From: Tsukamurella paurometabola
GTDB lineage: Bacteria > Actinomycetota > Actinomycetes > Mycobacteriales > Mycobacteriaceae
NCBI RefSeq assembly: GCF_900631615.1
Contig: NZ_LR131273.1
Coordinates: 3,008,850 to 3,072,849 of the forward strand
DNA length: 64,000 nt
Direction: 5' to 3'
Below are positions 18,884 to 26,913 of this stretch, piece by piece; within the stretch, counting starts at the first letter, position 1; each line of letters opens with the position of its first letter. The notes beneath the pieces were generated by a model. The model had not been told where the DNA came from and searched no databases. It saw nothing but the letters and a program-made list of their open reading frames with translations. The position numbers and the translations under genes were made by a program.

Positions 18884-18889
18884 AATGTA
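18884..18889 (-). promoter_or_regulatory. Candidate -10 for leaderless fbiD-ppk1-mutT1
   Basis: TACATT on the minus strand ends 7 nt before the fbiD ATG at 18876, and no Shine-Dalgarno is present. Confidence 0.45.
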
Positions 18890-18989
18890 GGCGCGCCGAA
18901 CCGAACCCGCCGTCTCCGGGCGGGCGATAGGCTCGGCCCGGGTGCCCACGGATCGGGTGGGACCGGTGCGCTGCGAGGAGGGGTCTCGG

Positions 18990-20021
18990 ATGGTCGACGT
19001 TGCGGTGATGGGGGCGGGGTCGTTCGGAACCGCGATGGCGAAGGTCTTCGCGGAGGCCACCCGTCCGGAGCCGCACCGCGTCCGGATGTGGTGCCGGCGG
19101 CAGGAGGTCGCCGATCAGATCAACGACACCAGGATCAACGCCCAGTACCTCCCGGAGGGGGTGCTCCCCGAGAACCTCACCGCGACACACGATCCGGAGG
19201 AGGCGATGCGCGGGGCGGGGCTCGTGGTGCTCGCCGTCCCATCGCAGTCGCTGCGCGCGAACCTGCGCGACTGGGGCCACCTCATCCCGCCGGACATCAC
19301 CGTCGTCAACCTGGCCAAGGGCATCGAGATCGGGACGCTGGACCGGATGAGTGAGGTCGTCGTCGACGCCGCTGGCATCGACCGGGACCGCCTCGCCGTG
19401 CTCACCGGTCCGAACTTCGCCAAGGAGATCGCGAAGGGACAGCCCACCCTCGCCGTCGTCGCCTCCGACAACGCCGACCGGGCCTCCAGTACCCAGTACC
19501 TCGTCCGGACCGACTACTTCCGTCCCTACACGAGCGACGACGTCGTCGGCTGCGAGATCGGCGGCGCCACCAAGAACGTCATCGCCCTCGTCTGCGGTAT
19601 CGCCTCCGGCATCGACCTGGGCGAGAACTCGCGCGCGGCGATCATCACCCGCGGCCTCGCCGAGACGCTGCGCCTCGGCACGGCGCTCGGGGCCCAGCCG
19701 CTGACCCTGGCTGGGCTCGCCGGCGTGGGCGATCTGGTCGCGACGTGCAGCTCGCCCCAGTCCCGCAACTTCAGCTTCGGCGCGCGCCTCGGACAGGGCA
19801 TGACGGTGGAACAGGCGCAGGCCGCCGCGCACGGCCAGGTCGCCGAGGGCGCCAAGTCGTGCATCTCCATCGCGGACCTGGCACGCCGCGTCGGGGTCGA
19901 GATGCCGCTCACCGAGGCCGTGCGCGCCGTCTGCTACGACGGGGTGCCCGTCTCCCGGGCCATGGACGACCTGCTCAACCGCGACGTCGGCGGCGAATGG
20001 CGGCCCAACGACGCCGAGTAG
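18990..20021 (+). CDS. gpsA: Glycerol-3-phosphate dehydrogenase [NAD(P)+]
   Basis: A 343-residue enzyme reducing dihydroxyacetone phosphate to sn-glycerol-3-phosphate for phospholipid synthesis. The Rossmann motif is [14 protein letters not shown]. Further family motifs are [32 protein letters not shown] (catalytic Lys) and [11 protein letters not shown]. The ATG at 18990 follows a strong GAGGAGGGG. An in-frame GTG at 18942 preceded by TAGGCT could serve a leaderless form with 16 extra residues, but those residues are not part of the family. ddl follows in the same direction. Confidence 0.94.
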   Translation: MVDVAVMGAGSFGTAMAKVFAEATRPEPHRVRMWCRRQEVADQINDTRINAQYLPEGVLPENLTATHDPEEAMRGAGLVVLAVPSQSLRANLRDWGHLIPPDITVVNLAKGIEIGTLDRMSEVVVDAAGIDRDRLAVLTGPNFAKEIAKGQPTLAVVASDNADRASSTQYLVRTDYFRPYTSDDVVGCEIGGATKNVIALVCGIASGIDLGENSRAAIITRGLAETLRLGTALGAQPLTLAGLAGVGDLVATCSSPQSRNFSFGARLGQGMTVEQAQAAAHGQVAEGAKSCISIADLARRVGVEMPLTEAVRAVCYDGVPVSRAMDDLLNRDVGGEWRPNDAE

Positions 20022-20061
20022 CCGACGCGGTAACCACGTGGCCCTCCGATCCGGCGACACG

Positions 20062-20067
20062 TAAGGT
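20062..20067 (+). promoter_or_regulatory. Candidate -10 for leaderless ddl
   Basis: TAAGGT ends 8 nt before the GTG start of ddl, in the 54-base gap after gpsA, with no Shine-Dalgarno. Confidence 0.45.
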
Positions 20068-20075
20068 GGGCGACC

Positions 20076-21161
20076 GTGACGGAGCGAATCAGGGTGGCAG
20101 TGGTCTTCGGCGGGCGCAGCAGCGAGCACGCGGTCTCGTGCGTTTCGGCGGGCAGCATCCTCGCCCACCTCGACCCCGAGCGCTACCAGGTGGTCCCCGT
20201 CGGCATCACCCAGGCGGGCTCGTGGGTGCTCTCCGACGGTGACGCCGACGCGCTGCGCTTTACGGACCGCAGCCTGCCCAGCGTGCCCGAGGGCCCCACG
20301 GACCTCGCCCTGCTCCCCGGCGCCGAACTGGTATCCGTGGACGCCGACGCGGCGGGGTCCGTGCTCGGGAGCGTCGACGTCGTCTTCCCCGTGCTGCACG
20401 GCCCGTACGGCGAGGACGGCACGCTGCAGGGCCTGCTGGAGATGGTGGGCGTGCCCTACGTCGGCGCGGGCGTCCTCGCCTCGGCCGCGGGAATGGACAA
20501 GGAGTTCGCGAAGAAGCTGCTCGCCGCCGACGGCCTGCCCGTCGGCGACTTCCACGTACTCCGCCAGCGCGACACCGAGGTCCCGCCGGACGTCCTGCAC
20601 CGCCTGGGCCTGCCGCTCTTCGTCAAGCCCGCCCGCGGCGGCTCGTCGATCGGCATCACCCGGGTGACCGACCTGACCGAGCTCCCCGCCGCGATCGCCG
20701 AGGCCCGGAAGTGGGACCCGAAGGTGATCATCGAGGCGGCCGTGATCGGCCGCGAGGTCGAGATCGGCGTCCTCGAACGGCCCGACGGCGACGTCGCCGC
20801 ATCGGCGATCGCCGAGATCGAGATGGCGGCCGACGCCGAGCACTCCTTCTACGACTTCGAGACCAAGTACCTCGACGACCGCGCCCGGTACACCGTGCCC
20901 GCGAACCTCACCGAGGAGCAGGCGGCGGCGATCCGCGACCTCGCGGTGCGCGCCTTCCACGCCTTCGACGGCCAGGGCCTCGCCCGCGTCGACTTCTTCC
21001 AGACCCCCGACGGCCCGGTGATCAACGAGGTCAACACCATGCCGGGCTTCACGTCGACGTCGATGTACCCGCGGATGTGGGCCGAGTCCGGCGTCGGCTA
21101 CGCCGAACTGCTCACCGTGCTCATCGAGACCGCCCTCGCCCGGGGCACCGGCCTCCGCTGA
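20076..21161 (+). CDS. ddl: D-alanine--D-alanine ligase
   Basis: A 361-residue ATP-grasp ligase that makes the D-Ala-D-Ala dipeptide of peptidoglycan. The N-terminal [13 protein letters not shown], the ATP-grasp loop [13 protein letters not shown], and the C-terminal [25 protein letters not shown] (metal-binding Glu and Asn) are intact. Its length is normal for the actinobacterial enzyme. GTG start, predicted leaderless. It is target of D-cycloserine in related bacteria (family knowledge). Confidence 0.96.
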   Translation: MTERIRVAVVFGGRSSEHAVSCVSAGSILAHLDPERYQVVPVGITQAGSWVLSDGDADALRFTDRSLPSVPEGPTDLALLPGAELVSVDADAAGSVLGSVDVVFPVLHGPYGEDGTLQGLLEMVGVPYVGAGVLASAAGMDKEFAKKLLAADGLPVGDFHVLRQRDTEVPPDVLHRLGLPLFVKPARGGSSIGITRVTDLTELPAAIAEARKWDPKVIIEAAVIGREVEIGVLERPDGDVAASAIAEIEMAADAEHSFYDFETKYLDDRARYTVPANLTEEQAAAIRDLAVRAFHAFDGQGLARVDFFQTPDGPVINEVNTMPGFTSTSMYPRMWAESGVGYAELLTVLIETALARGTGLR

Positions 21162-21179
21162 CGGCGGAGCGGGAGCGGG

Positions 21180-21764
21180 CTACCTACCCAGGTCGAGCGA
21201 GGCGGCCTGCAGGTGCTCGCGGATCGCGTCCGACGTCGCCTGCACGGCCGAGGTACCGGCACCGTCGGGCACCCACAGGGTGACGTACGGGCGATGATCC
21301 ACGGCGGTCCAGTAGCTGCCGCCGTCGGGAGCGGGGGCGCCCGCGGGAGTCGCCTGCAGCCACTGCACTCCGTTGATGATCTGCAGCTTCGACGTCGCGG
21401 ACAGGTCGGCGGGACGGTCGGTGCCGCATCGCACCTCGACGGCCCCGGCCTTCTCGCCGCTCCAGCGGGCGAAGCCCCCGGGCTCGTCGTCGCCGGTGCG
21501 GCGGAAGCCGTCGAGGTCGGCGGGGATCGCGCCGAGCAGCTTCGCGCACGCCCCGTCGCCGGACGACGGCGCCGCGATCGACTTCAGGTGGCCGGCCTCC
21601 GCCGCGTCGCGGGCCTCGCCCTGCTTCTGCTGCGCGAGCACCAGGAAGACGACGAAGCACGCGACCACCGCGAGCGGCAGCGCCACCGCCGTCGCGAGGA
21701 AGGCGGGGCTGCGGCGCTCCGTCGTGCCCGGCGCCGCGGTGGTCTGGTCGTCTGCATCGCTCAC
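21180..21764 (-). CDS. DUF3515 family membrane-anchored protein
   Basis: A 194-residue protein. After a short Thr/Asp-rich cytoplasmic stretch, one hydrophobic segment ([21 protein letters not shown]) anchors it. The outer domain has two conserved cysteines ([11 protein letters not shown] and [10 protein letters not shown]) and the family stretch GFARWSG. A DUF3515 gene in this place, between ddl and thiL, is typical of mycobacteria (Rv2980), but its function is unknown. A GTG start at 21764 is chosen; TACCGT on the minus strand ends 7 nt upstream. It converges on ddl. Confidence 0.8.
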   Translation of the reverse strand: MSDADDQTTAAPGTTERRSPAFLATAVALPLAVVACFVVFLVLAQQKQGEARDAAEAGHLKSIAAPSSGDGACAKLLGAIPADLDGFRRTGDDEPGGFARWSGEKAGAVEVRCGTDRPADLSATSKLQIINGVQWLQATPAGAPAPDGGSYWTAVDHRPYVTLWVPDGAGTSAVQATSDAIREHLQAASLDLGR

Positions 21765-21770
21765 GTCCGA

Positions 21771-21777
21771 TACGGTA
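21771..21777. promoter_or_regulatory. Shared symmetric -10 for divergent DUF3515 and thiL genes
   Basis: The 7-base sequence TACGGTA reads TACGGT on the plus strand (7 nt before the thiL ATG) and TACCGT on the minus strand (7 nt before the DUF3515 GTG). Only 19 bases separate the two start codons, so both genes would be leaderless and driven from one -10 element. Confidence 0.5.
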
Positions 21778-21783
21778 GCCGCG

Positions 21784-22800
21784 ATGACATCAGAGGAGCC
21801 GGACAGCCCTGCGCACACCCGCGTGCGCACCGTGGCCGAACTGGGGGAGGACGGCGTGATCGCGCTGGCCACCGGCGGTGTGCGCCCCGATCCGCGGGTA
21901 CCGGTCGGCCCGGGCGACGACGCTGCGGTCGTCGTCGCCCCCGACGGCCGGACGGTGGTCTCCTCGGACGCGCTCGTCGAGGGCCGGCACTTCCGGTTCG
22001 AGCTGACCACGCCCGAGCACGTGGGCCGGCGCGCGATCGCGCAGAACGCCGCCGATATCGCGGCGATGGGCGCCGTGTGCACCGCCTTCACCGTGACGCT
22101 GGGCTGTCCGTCGGAGACGGGCGAGGACGTGATCGCGGGTATCGCTCGGGGCACCACGCTCGGCGCCGCGGAGGCGGGCGGCGCGATCGCCGGGGGAGAC
22201 GTGGTGCGCACCGACCAGGTGCTGCTCGCGGTCACCGTCCTCGGCGACCTCCAGGGCAGGGAACCGGTGCTGCTCTCGGGCGCGCGGCCGGGCGACGTGG
22301 TCGCCGTCCGCGGCACGCTCGGACACTCCGCCGCGGGCCTGGACGTCCTCCTCGCGGGGTACGACGGTTTCGACGGGCTCGTCGAGACCTACCGCTGCCC
22401 GGCCCCTCCGCTCGCCGCCGGGCCGCAGGCCGCCGACGCCGGCGCGACCGCCCTCACCGACGTCTCCGACGGACTGCTCCGGGACGCCCGCGCCCTCGCC
22501 CGGGCCTCGGGCGTGACGATCGCGCTCGACGGTGCGCTCCTCGCGCCCGACGCCGAGCTGACCGCCTGCGCCGCCGCGCTCGGCGCCGACGCCGACCGGT
22601 GGGTCCGCACGGGCGGCGAGGATCACGCACTGCTCGCGACGTTCCCCGCGGGGAGCCCTCTCCCGGGCGGATGGCGCGCCATCGGCACGGCCGCCGAGCC
22701 CGGCGAACGGCCCGCGGGCACCGTCACCGTCGACGGCGACGCCGGGCCGGCCGGCGGCGGCTGGAACACCTTCACCGAGGCAGAGGAGGACGCGCGATGA
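21784..22800 (+). CDS. thiL: Thiamine-monophosphate kinase
   Basis: A 338-residue AIR-synthase-fold kinase that makes thiamine diphosphate from thiamine monophosphate. Motifs are [15 protein letters not shown] (metal/ATP), [23 protein letters not shown] and [14 protein letters not shown]. IolD in this window uses the same cofactor, a coincidence rather than a link. The ATG at 21784 is leaderless by position. The stop overlaps the ung start (ATGA), so thiL-ung is an operon. Confidence 0.95.
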   Translation: MTSEEPDSPAHTRVRTVAELGEDGVIALATGGVRPDPRVPVGPGDDAAVVVAPDGRTVVSSDALVEGRHFRFELTTPEHVGRRAIAQNAADIAAMGAVCTAFTVTLGCPSETGEDVIAGIARGTTLGAAEAGGAIAGGDVVRTDQVLLAVTVLGDLQGREPVLLSGARPGDVVAVRGTLGHSAAGLDVLLAGYDGFDGLVETYRCPAPPLAAGPQAADAGATALTDVSDGLLRDARALARASGVTIALDGALLAPDAELTACAAALGADADRWVRTGGEDHALLATFPAGSPLPGGWRAIGTAAEPGERPAGTVTVDGDAGPAGGGWNTFTEAEEDAR

Positions 22801-23492
22801 CGGCGAGACCACTGGCGGACAGCGTCGAGGCGGGATGGGCGGAGGCGCTCGCGCCCGTCGCCGACGAGATCGCCGCGCTCGGCGACTTCCTGCGCGCCGA
22901 GAACGCCTCCGGGCGGGGGTACCTGCCCGCCGGCGCCAACGTGCTGCGCGCCTTCCGGCAGCCGTTCGCCGACGTGCGCGTGCTCATCGTCGGCCAGGAC
23001 CCGTATCCGACGCCCGGGCACGCCGTGGGACTGTCCTTCTCGGTCGACCCGGCGGTGCGACCGGTCCCGCGCAGCCTGCAGAACATCTACCGCGAGTACT
23101 GCGACGATCTCGGCCTGCCGATGCCCGCCAACGGCGACCTCTCGCCGTGGACCGAGCAGGGCGTGCTGCTGCTCAACCGCGTCCTCACCGTGCGTCCGGG
23201 GACGCCCGCCTCACACCGTGGGAAGGGCTGGGAGAAGGTGACCGAGTGCGCCATCGACGCGCTGGTCGCGCGCGACGCTCCACTGGTGGCGATCCTGTGG
23301 GGCCGCGACGCGGCGTCGCTCGGGCCGCGCCTCGGGGACGCTCCGCGGATCGAGTCGGTGCACCCGTCGCCGTTGTCCGCGTCGCGGGGCTTCTTCGGAT
23401 CCCGCCCCTTCTCGAAGGCCAACGAGGCGTTGGTCGCCCTGGGCGCCGATCCCGTGGACTGGCGGCTGCCGCACCTCGCGCAGGTTCCCTGA
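22797..23492 (+). CDS. ung: Uracil-DNA glycosylase
   Basis: A 231-residue family-1 UDG that removes uracil from DNA. The water-activating loop [17 protein letters not shown] contains the catalytic Asp (residue 68). The Leu-intercalation loop [14 protein letters not shown] contains the second catalytic residue, His. Its length is normal. It overlaps thiL by four bases. The GntR gene converges on it 17 bases downstream. Confidence 0.96.
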   Translation: MTARPLADSVEAGWAEALAPVADEIAALGDFLRAENASGRGYLPAGANVLRAFRQPFADVRVLIVGQDPYPTPGHAVGLSFSVDPAVRPVPRSLQNIYREYCDDLGLPMPANGDLSPWTEQGVLLLNRVLTVRPGTPASHRGKGWEKVTECAIDALVARDAPLVAILWGRDAASLGPRLGDAPRIESVHPSPLSASRGFFGSRPFSKANEALVALGADPVDWRLPHLAQVP

Positions 23493-23509
23493 GAGGTTCG
23501 GCGCCGGAA

Positions 23510-23869
23510 TCAGCGATGCATCGTCGCGGGAGTGCTCAGGGCGTCCTCGACGAGACCGAGGATCGTCGCACGGGGCACGCCCAGGGACCGCATCTCGGCG
23601 ACGAAGGCATGCGCGCGTGCCGCGGGGGCCGCCGACGCATCGGCCACGACGGTTCCGCCCCGACCGCGCGTGACGACGACGCCGGACTGCTCCAGCTCGC
23701 GGTAGGCGCGGGCCACGGTGTTGGGGGCGATGTCGAGGTCCGCGGCGAGGCGCCGCACCGACGGGAGCCGGGTGCCCGGCGCGAGCGCGCCGCTCGCCGC
23801 GGCGGCCGCGATCTGCGAACGGATCTGTTCGAAGGCCGGGGTGGGGGAGTCCGGGTCGTAGACGATCAT
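23510..23869 (-). CDS. GntR-family regulator (YtrA-like)
   Basis: A 119-residue short GntR regulator. The winged helix covers residues 1-75 (FEQIRSQIAAAAASG, LPSVRRLAADLDIAPNTVARAYRELE). It is followed by only a short helical dimerisation tail, the YtrA-subfamily form. Such regulators usually control a neighbouring membrane or ABC system. Here the start ATG overlaps the stop of the membrane-protein gene upstream (ATGA), so both are one operon. A pair of palindromes before that operon (24716-24747) is a good operator candidate, implying autoregulation. Confidence 0.85.
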   Translation of the reverse strand: MIVYDPDSPTPAFEQIRSQIAAAAASGALAPGTRLPSVRRLAADLDIAPNTVARAYRELEQSGVVVTRGRGGTVVADASAAPAARAHAFVAEMRSLGVPRATILGLVEDALSTPATMHR

Positions 23870-24678
23870 CGCGAGAGGGCACCGCGCGGGCCGTGCGTAC
23901 CGTCCTTCTCGGCGCGTGCGGAGACCACCAGTCCCACGGCGAGCGCGGATGCCGCGGCCCCGCACAGGACGAGGATGGCGTACCCGGCGAGTTGCGCGTC
24001 AGCCGGATACGGCGCGGAATTGGCCTTGAGCAGAGCGTCCGCCGCGTAGGCGAGCCACAGCACGACCGCGACGACGGCGTAGGCGGGGACCAGGTTGGTG
24101 AACCGGACCAGGTACCGCGCTCGGGCGCGGTTCGCCGCCCGGAGGTCCTCCGGCGTGTCCGCGCGCAGCGGGTGCCCGACGACGGCGCGGACGCCGAGTT
24201 CGGCACAGATCCATCCGATGACCGCGACGGCGGAGGCGCCGATCGCGACCGGCAGTGCGACGCTGAGTCCCGAGTCGGTGTGATGGGCCGGCCAGCGCAC
24301 GAGCAGGACCGTGCCGACCCCGACCGCCACCACGACGGCGGGGGCCGCGCGCATGGTGGTGAGGTTCATCCGCGGCAGGTAGTCGTGCGCGGTGACTCCG
24401 ACCCCGAGGGCGACCCGCCGCCCGGGGGCAGCCTTCGTCCTTCGCAGCACGGAGATCAATTCGCCGATCACCGTCCCGCCGGCGAAGGCGATCAGGGCTC
24501 CCGCCCACCACAGCTCCGTGTTCCCCCAGGACGCCGCGGCCAGAACCACGAACGGTGCAGCGATGACGAGCCCGGTGTACAGCGTCGGCTCCGGCGCGCG
24601 CCGGCCCGTCGTGCCGTAGACGGCGTTCGCCTGCCGCCCGACCATGCCGAGGAGAAGGATGATCCACACCAGCGTCAT
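23866..24678 (-). CDS. Multi-pass membrane protein of unknown function
   Basis: A 270-residue protein with about seven hydrophobic segments (for example LVWIILLLGMV at the N-terminus, VIAAPFVVLAAASW, VALPVAIGASAVAVIGWI, VVAVVLWLAYAADAL, LAGYAILVLCGAAASALAVGLVV). The cytoplasmic loops are rich in Arg. I do not recognise the family. It is translationally coupled to a YtrA-like GntR regulator, which usually goes with stress-responsive membrane systems. The start at 24678 is supported by CGGAGG 10 nt upstream. Longer in-frame starts run through the rpmB terminator and are not credible. Confidence 0.7.
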   Translation of the reverse strand: MTLVWIILLLGMVGRQANAVYGTTGRRAPEPTLYTGLVIAAPFVVLAAASWGNTELWWAGALIAFAGGTVIGELISVLRRTKAAPGRRVALGVGVTAHDYLPRMNLTTMRAAPAVVVAVGVGTVLLVRWPAHHTDSGLSVALPVAIGASAVAVIGWICAELGVRAVVGHPLRADTPEDLRAANRARARYLVRFTNLVPAYAVVAVVLWLAYAADALLKANSAPYPADAQLAGYAILVLCGAAASALAVGLVVSARAEKDGTHGPRGALSR

Positions 24679-24715
24679 GACTGCCTCCGTCCGGGTGCGC
24701 TCCGGCTTCCGCATG

Positions 24716-24747
24716 TGTGTCGATACACCACCGAATGTATCAATACA
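24716..24747. promoter_or_regulatory. Twin 12-bp palindromic operator, GntR type
   Basis: TGTGTCGATACA (24716-24727) and TGTATCAATACA (24736-24747) fit the dyad TGTRT-N2-ATACA, and their centres are 20 bp apart, about two helical turns. They lie 38-69 bp upstream of the membrane protein-GntR operon, in a notably AT-rich gap. The regulator encoded in that operon is the obvious candidate to bind here. Confidence 0.6.
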
Positions 24748-24825
24748 TAAATGGTCCGGCAAGCGCCTCGCGGCGCGGTGGTGGGCGCTCGGCGACGGCC
24801 GAGTGCGGATCACGAGGACGGCGGA

Positions 24826-24868
24826 CGCCACAAGGCCCGCGACCGAAACGGTCGCGGGCCTTGTGGCG
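24826..24868. terminator. Strong terminator downstream of rpmB
   Basis: A 19-bp perfect stem (24826-24844 with 24850-24868) has a 5-nt GAAAC loop and starts 13 nt beyond the rpmB stop on the minus strand. It insulates rpmB from the GntR operon promoter. Confidence 0.9.
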
Positions 24869-24881
24869 TGGGTGTCGCGTA

Positions 24882-25073
24882 CTAGCCGCGGACGACCTTG
24901 CCGGCCTTGATGCACGAGGTGCACACGTTCAGCCGGCGGGTCTGGCCGGGCGCGACCTGGGCGCGCACGGTCTGGATGTTCGGGTTCCACCGGCGGTTGG
25001 TACGCCGGTGCGAGTGCGAGACCGACTTACCGAAGCCGGGGCCCTTGTCGCAGACGTCGCAGACGGCAGCCAT
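24882..25073 (-). CDS. rpmB: 50S ribosomal protein L28 (zinc-ribbon form)
   Basis: A 63-residue L28. MAAVCDVCDKGPGFG and CTSCIKAGKV carry two CxxC pairs, the C+ form that binds zinc. Actinobacteria often also have a zinc-free copy under Zur control; this one is probably the default copy. The family core SHRRTNRRWNPNIQ is intact. ACGAGGAG precedes the start. L28 next to a DAK2 gene and recG is a gene order found widely in Gram-positive bacteria. Confidence 0.95.
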   Translation of the reverse strand: MAAVCDVCDKGPGFGKSVSHSHRRTNRRWNPNIQTVRAQVAPGQTRRLNVCTSCIKAGKVVRG

Positions 25074-25229
25074 AGTCGTGTACTCCTCGTATCGTTGAAA
25101 ACCTGTGCTTCGCCCCGGCGGTCGCAGACGTGAAGGACACGCACGGACGCGAGGCAACCCTGCAAGCATAGCCGAGCCCGGCGACGGAGCCAAACCGCTC
25201 CGGAGCCCGTACCGCGCGGGCGCGCCCAC

Positions 25230-25235
25230 TAGGCT
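25230..25235 (+). promoter_or_regulatory. Candidate -10 for leaderless DAK2 gene
   Basis: TAGGCT ends 7 nt before the GTG start at 25243, and no Shine-Dalgarno is present. Confidence 0.45.
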
Positions 25236-25242
25236 GGCACCC

Positions 25243-26913
25243 GTGACGGGACCGAATGCGGAGGACGGCCGCGTGGTGGTGGCCTGGCTGCGGCGCGCCG
25301 TCCTCGGACTCGAGCGCGCCGTCGACGAGATCAACACGCTCAACGTGTTCCCGGTCGCGGACGCGGATACCGGCACGAACATGCTGGTCACTCTCCGCGC
25401 CGCCGCCCGCTCCGCCGAGGAGGCCGACCGCGCCGAGGGGCCGCACGCCGTGGCCCGCGCCACGGTCGCCGGCGCGGTGGCGGGGGCGCGGGGCAATTCG
25501 GGGGTCATCGTCTCGCAGATCATGCGGGGCCTGGCCGCGCAGCTCGGTCCCGACGCCGACCTCACCGCCGAGGGCCTGGCGACCGGCCTGAGGAACGCGA
25601 CCGAGTTGGTCACCACCGCGGTCGCCGATCCGATCGAGGGCACCATCCTCTCCGTCCTGCGGGCCGCCGGCGACGGGGCCGGGGCGGCCCTCTCCGGCGG
25701 GGGCGACCTCGCCGCCTGCGCGCGCGGTTCCGCGGACGCCGCCTTCGACGCCCTGCTGCGCACGCGCGACCAGCTCGCCGACAACGCCGCGGCCGGAGTG
25801 GTCGACGCCGGCGGGCGCGGCCTGCTCGTCCTGCTCGACGCTCTCGTCGAGGTGACGTCCGGCACCGTGCCCGAGCGCCCCCGGTTCGGCCGCCAGGTGG
25901 CACCGCACGTGCAGGTGCACGTCGAGGAGGGGCACGGTCACGCGCACGATCACGGTGCGCACGCCGACCCGCCCCGCGGTCCGCACGCCGACTACGAGGT
26001 CATGTACCTCCTCCCCGCCGCGACCGAGGCCACCGCGAACCGGCTGCGGGCGGAGCTGCAGGCCTTCGGCGACTCGGTCGTCGTGGTCGCCGCGGCCGAC
26101 CCGGACCCCGTCGCGACCTGGTCGGTGCACACGCACACGACAGAGCCCGGTGCCGCGATCCAGGCCGGGCTGCGGCACGGCAAACTCCGCAGCATCGCCG
26201 TCAACGTGCTGCAGGAGGCGGGCCACGCGGAGACGCCCCTGCAGGCACTGCTGGACGCGCCGCGCGCGATCGTCGCGCTCGTCTCCGGCGACGGTGCCGC
26301 GGAGCTGTTCACGAGCGCGGGGGCGGAGGTGATCCGCTGCGACGGCGGCATGACCCACGCGGAGTTGCTGGCCGCACTGCACCGGTTCGAGGGCCGCGAG
26401 GTGCTGCTCATGCCGAACGGCGCGCTCCCCACCCCGGAACTGCTGGCGGTCGCGGCGCGGTCCCGCGAATCGGGGGTGCTCGTGACCCTGCTGCCGACCT
26501 CGTCGATGGTGCAGGCGATCGCCGCGCTCGCGGTGCACGAGCCGAACGGCCACGCCGCCGACGACACCTACTCGATGGCGGAGGCCGCCGCCGGTGCGCG
26601 GTGCGGCTCGGTCGTCGCCGTCACCGAGGATGCGCTGACGATCCTCGGCCCCTGCGGCCCCGGCGACTACCTGGGCATGGTCGGAGGCGAGGTGGTGGTT
26701 CTCGAGGAGGACCAGTACTCCGCGGGCGAGGCGCTCGCCGAACTGCTGCTGGCCACGGGCGGCGACATGGTGACGGTCCTCCTGGGCGAGGCCGGCGACG
26801 GCGACTTCCCCGACCGGGTCAGCGCCGCCCTGCGGCCGGACCGCCCCGAGGTCGAGGTGATCGGCTACCGGGGCGGACAGACCGCGAGCGTGATGGAGAT
26901 CGGCGTCGAATGA
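25243..26913 (+). CDS. DAK2-domain fatty acid kinase (FakA-like)
   Basis: A 556-residue protein with an N-terminal DAK2 kinase domain (NVFPVADADTGTNM binds ATP/Mg; VAGARGNSGVIVSQIMRG). A linker with a His-rich stretch (about residues 224-250) follows, then a C-terminal FakB-contacting domain (SMVQAIAALAVHEP, LLGEAGDGD). In Staphylococcus FakA phosphorylates fatty acids held by DegV/FakB proteins; a DegV gene is at 50421 in this window. recG overlaps by 4 bases. Function in actinobacteria is inferred from the family. GTG start, predicted leaderless. Confidence 0.85.
   Translation: MTGPNAEDGRVVVAWLRRAVLGLERAVDEINTLNVFPVADADTGTNMLVTLRAAARSAEEADRAEGPHAVARATVAGAVAGARGNSGVIVSQIMRGLAAQLGPDADLTAEGLATGLRNATELVTTAVADPIEGTILSVLRAAGDGAGAALSGGGDLAACARGSADAAFDALLRTRDQLADNAAAGVVDAGGRGLLVLLDALVEVTSGTVPERPRFGRQVAPHVQVHVEEGHGHAHDHGAHADPPRGPHADYEVMYLLPAATEATANRLRAELQAFGDSVVVVAAADPDPVATWSVHTHTTEPGAAIQAGLRHGKLRSIAVNVLQEAGHAETPLQALLDAPRAIVALVSGDGAAELFTSAGAEVIRCDGGMTHAELLAALHRFEGREVLLMPNGALPTPELLAVAARSRESGVLVTLLPTSSMVQAIAALAVHEPNGHAADDTYSMAEAAAGARCGSVVAVTEDALTILGPCGPGDYLGMVGGEVVVLEEDQYSAGEALAELLLATGGDMVTVLLGEAGDGDFPDRVSAALRPDRPEVEVIGYRGGQTASVMEIGVE

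Noticed and set aside
15986-19060. N-terminal extension of ppk1 through fbiD to 19060
   Set aside because: The extension is Arg/Gly-rich shadow of fbiD and crosses into gpsA. The GTGA overlap at 18175-18178 gives a natural start.
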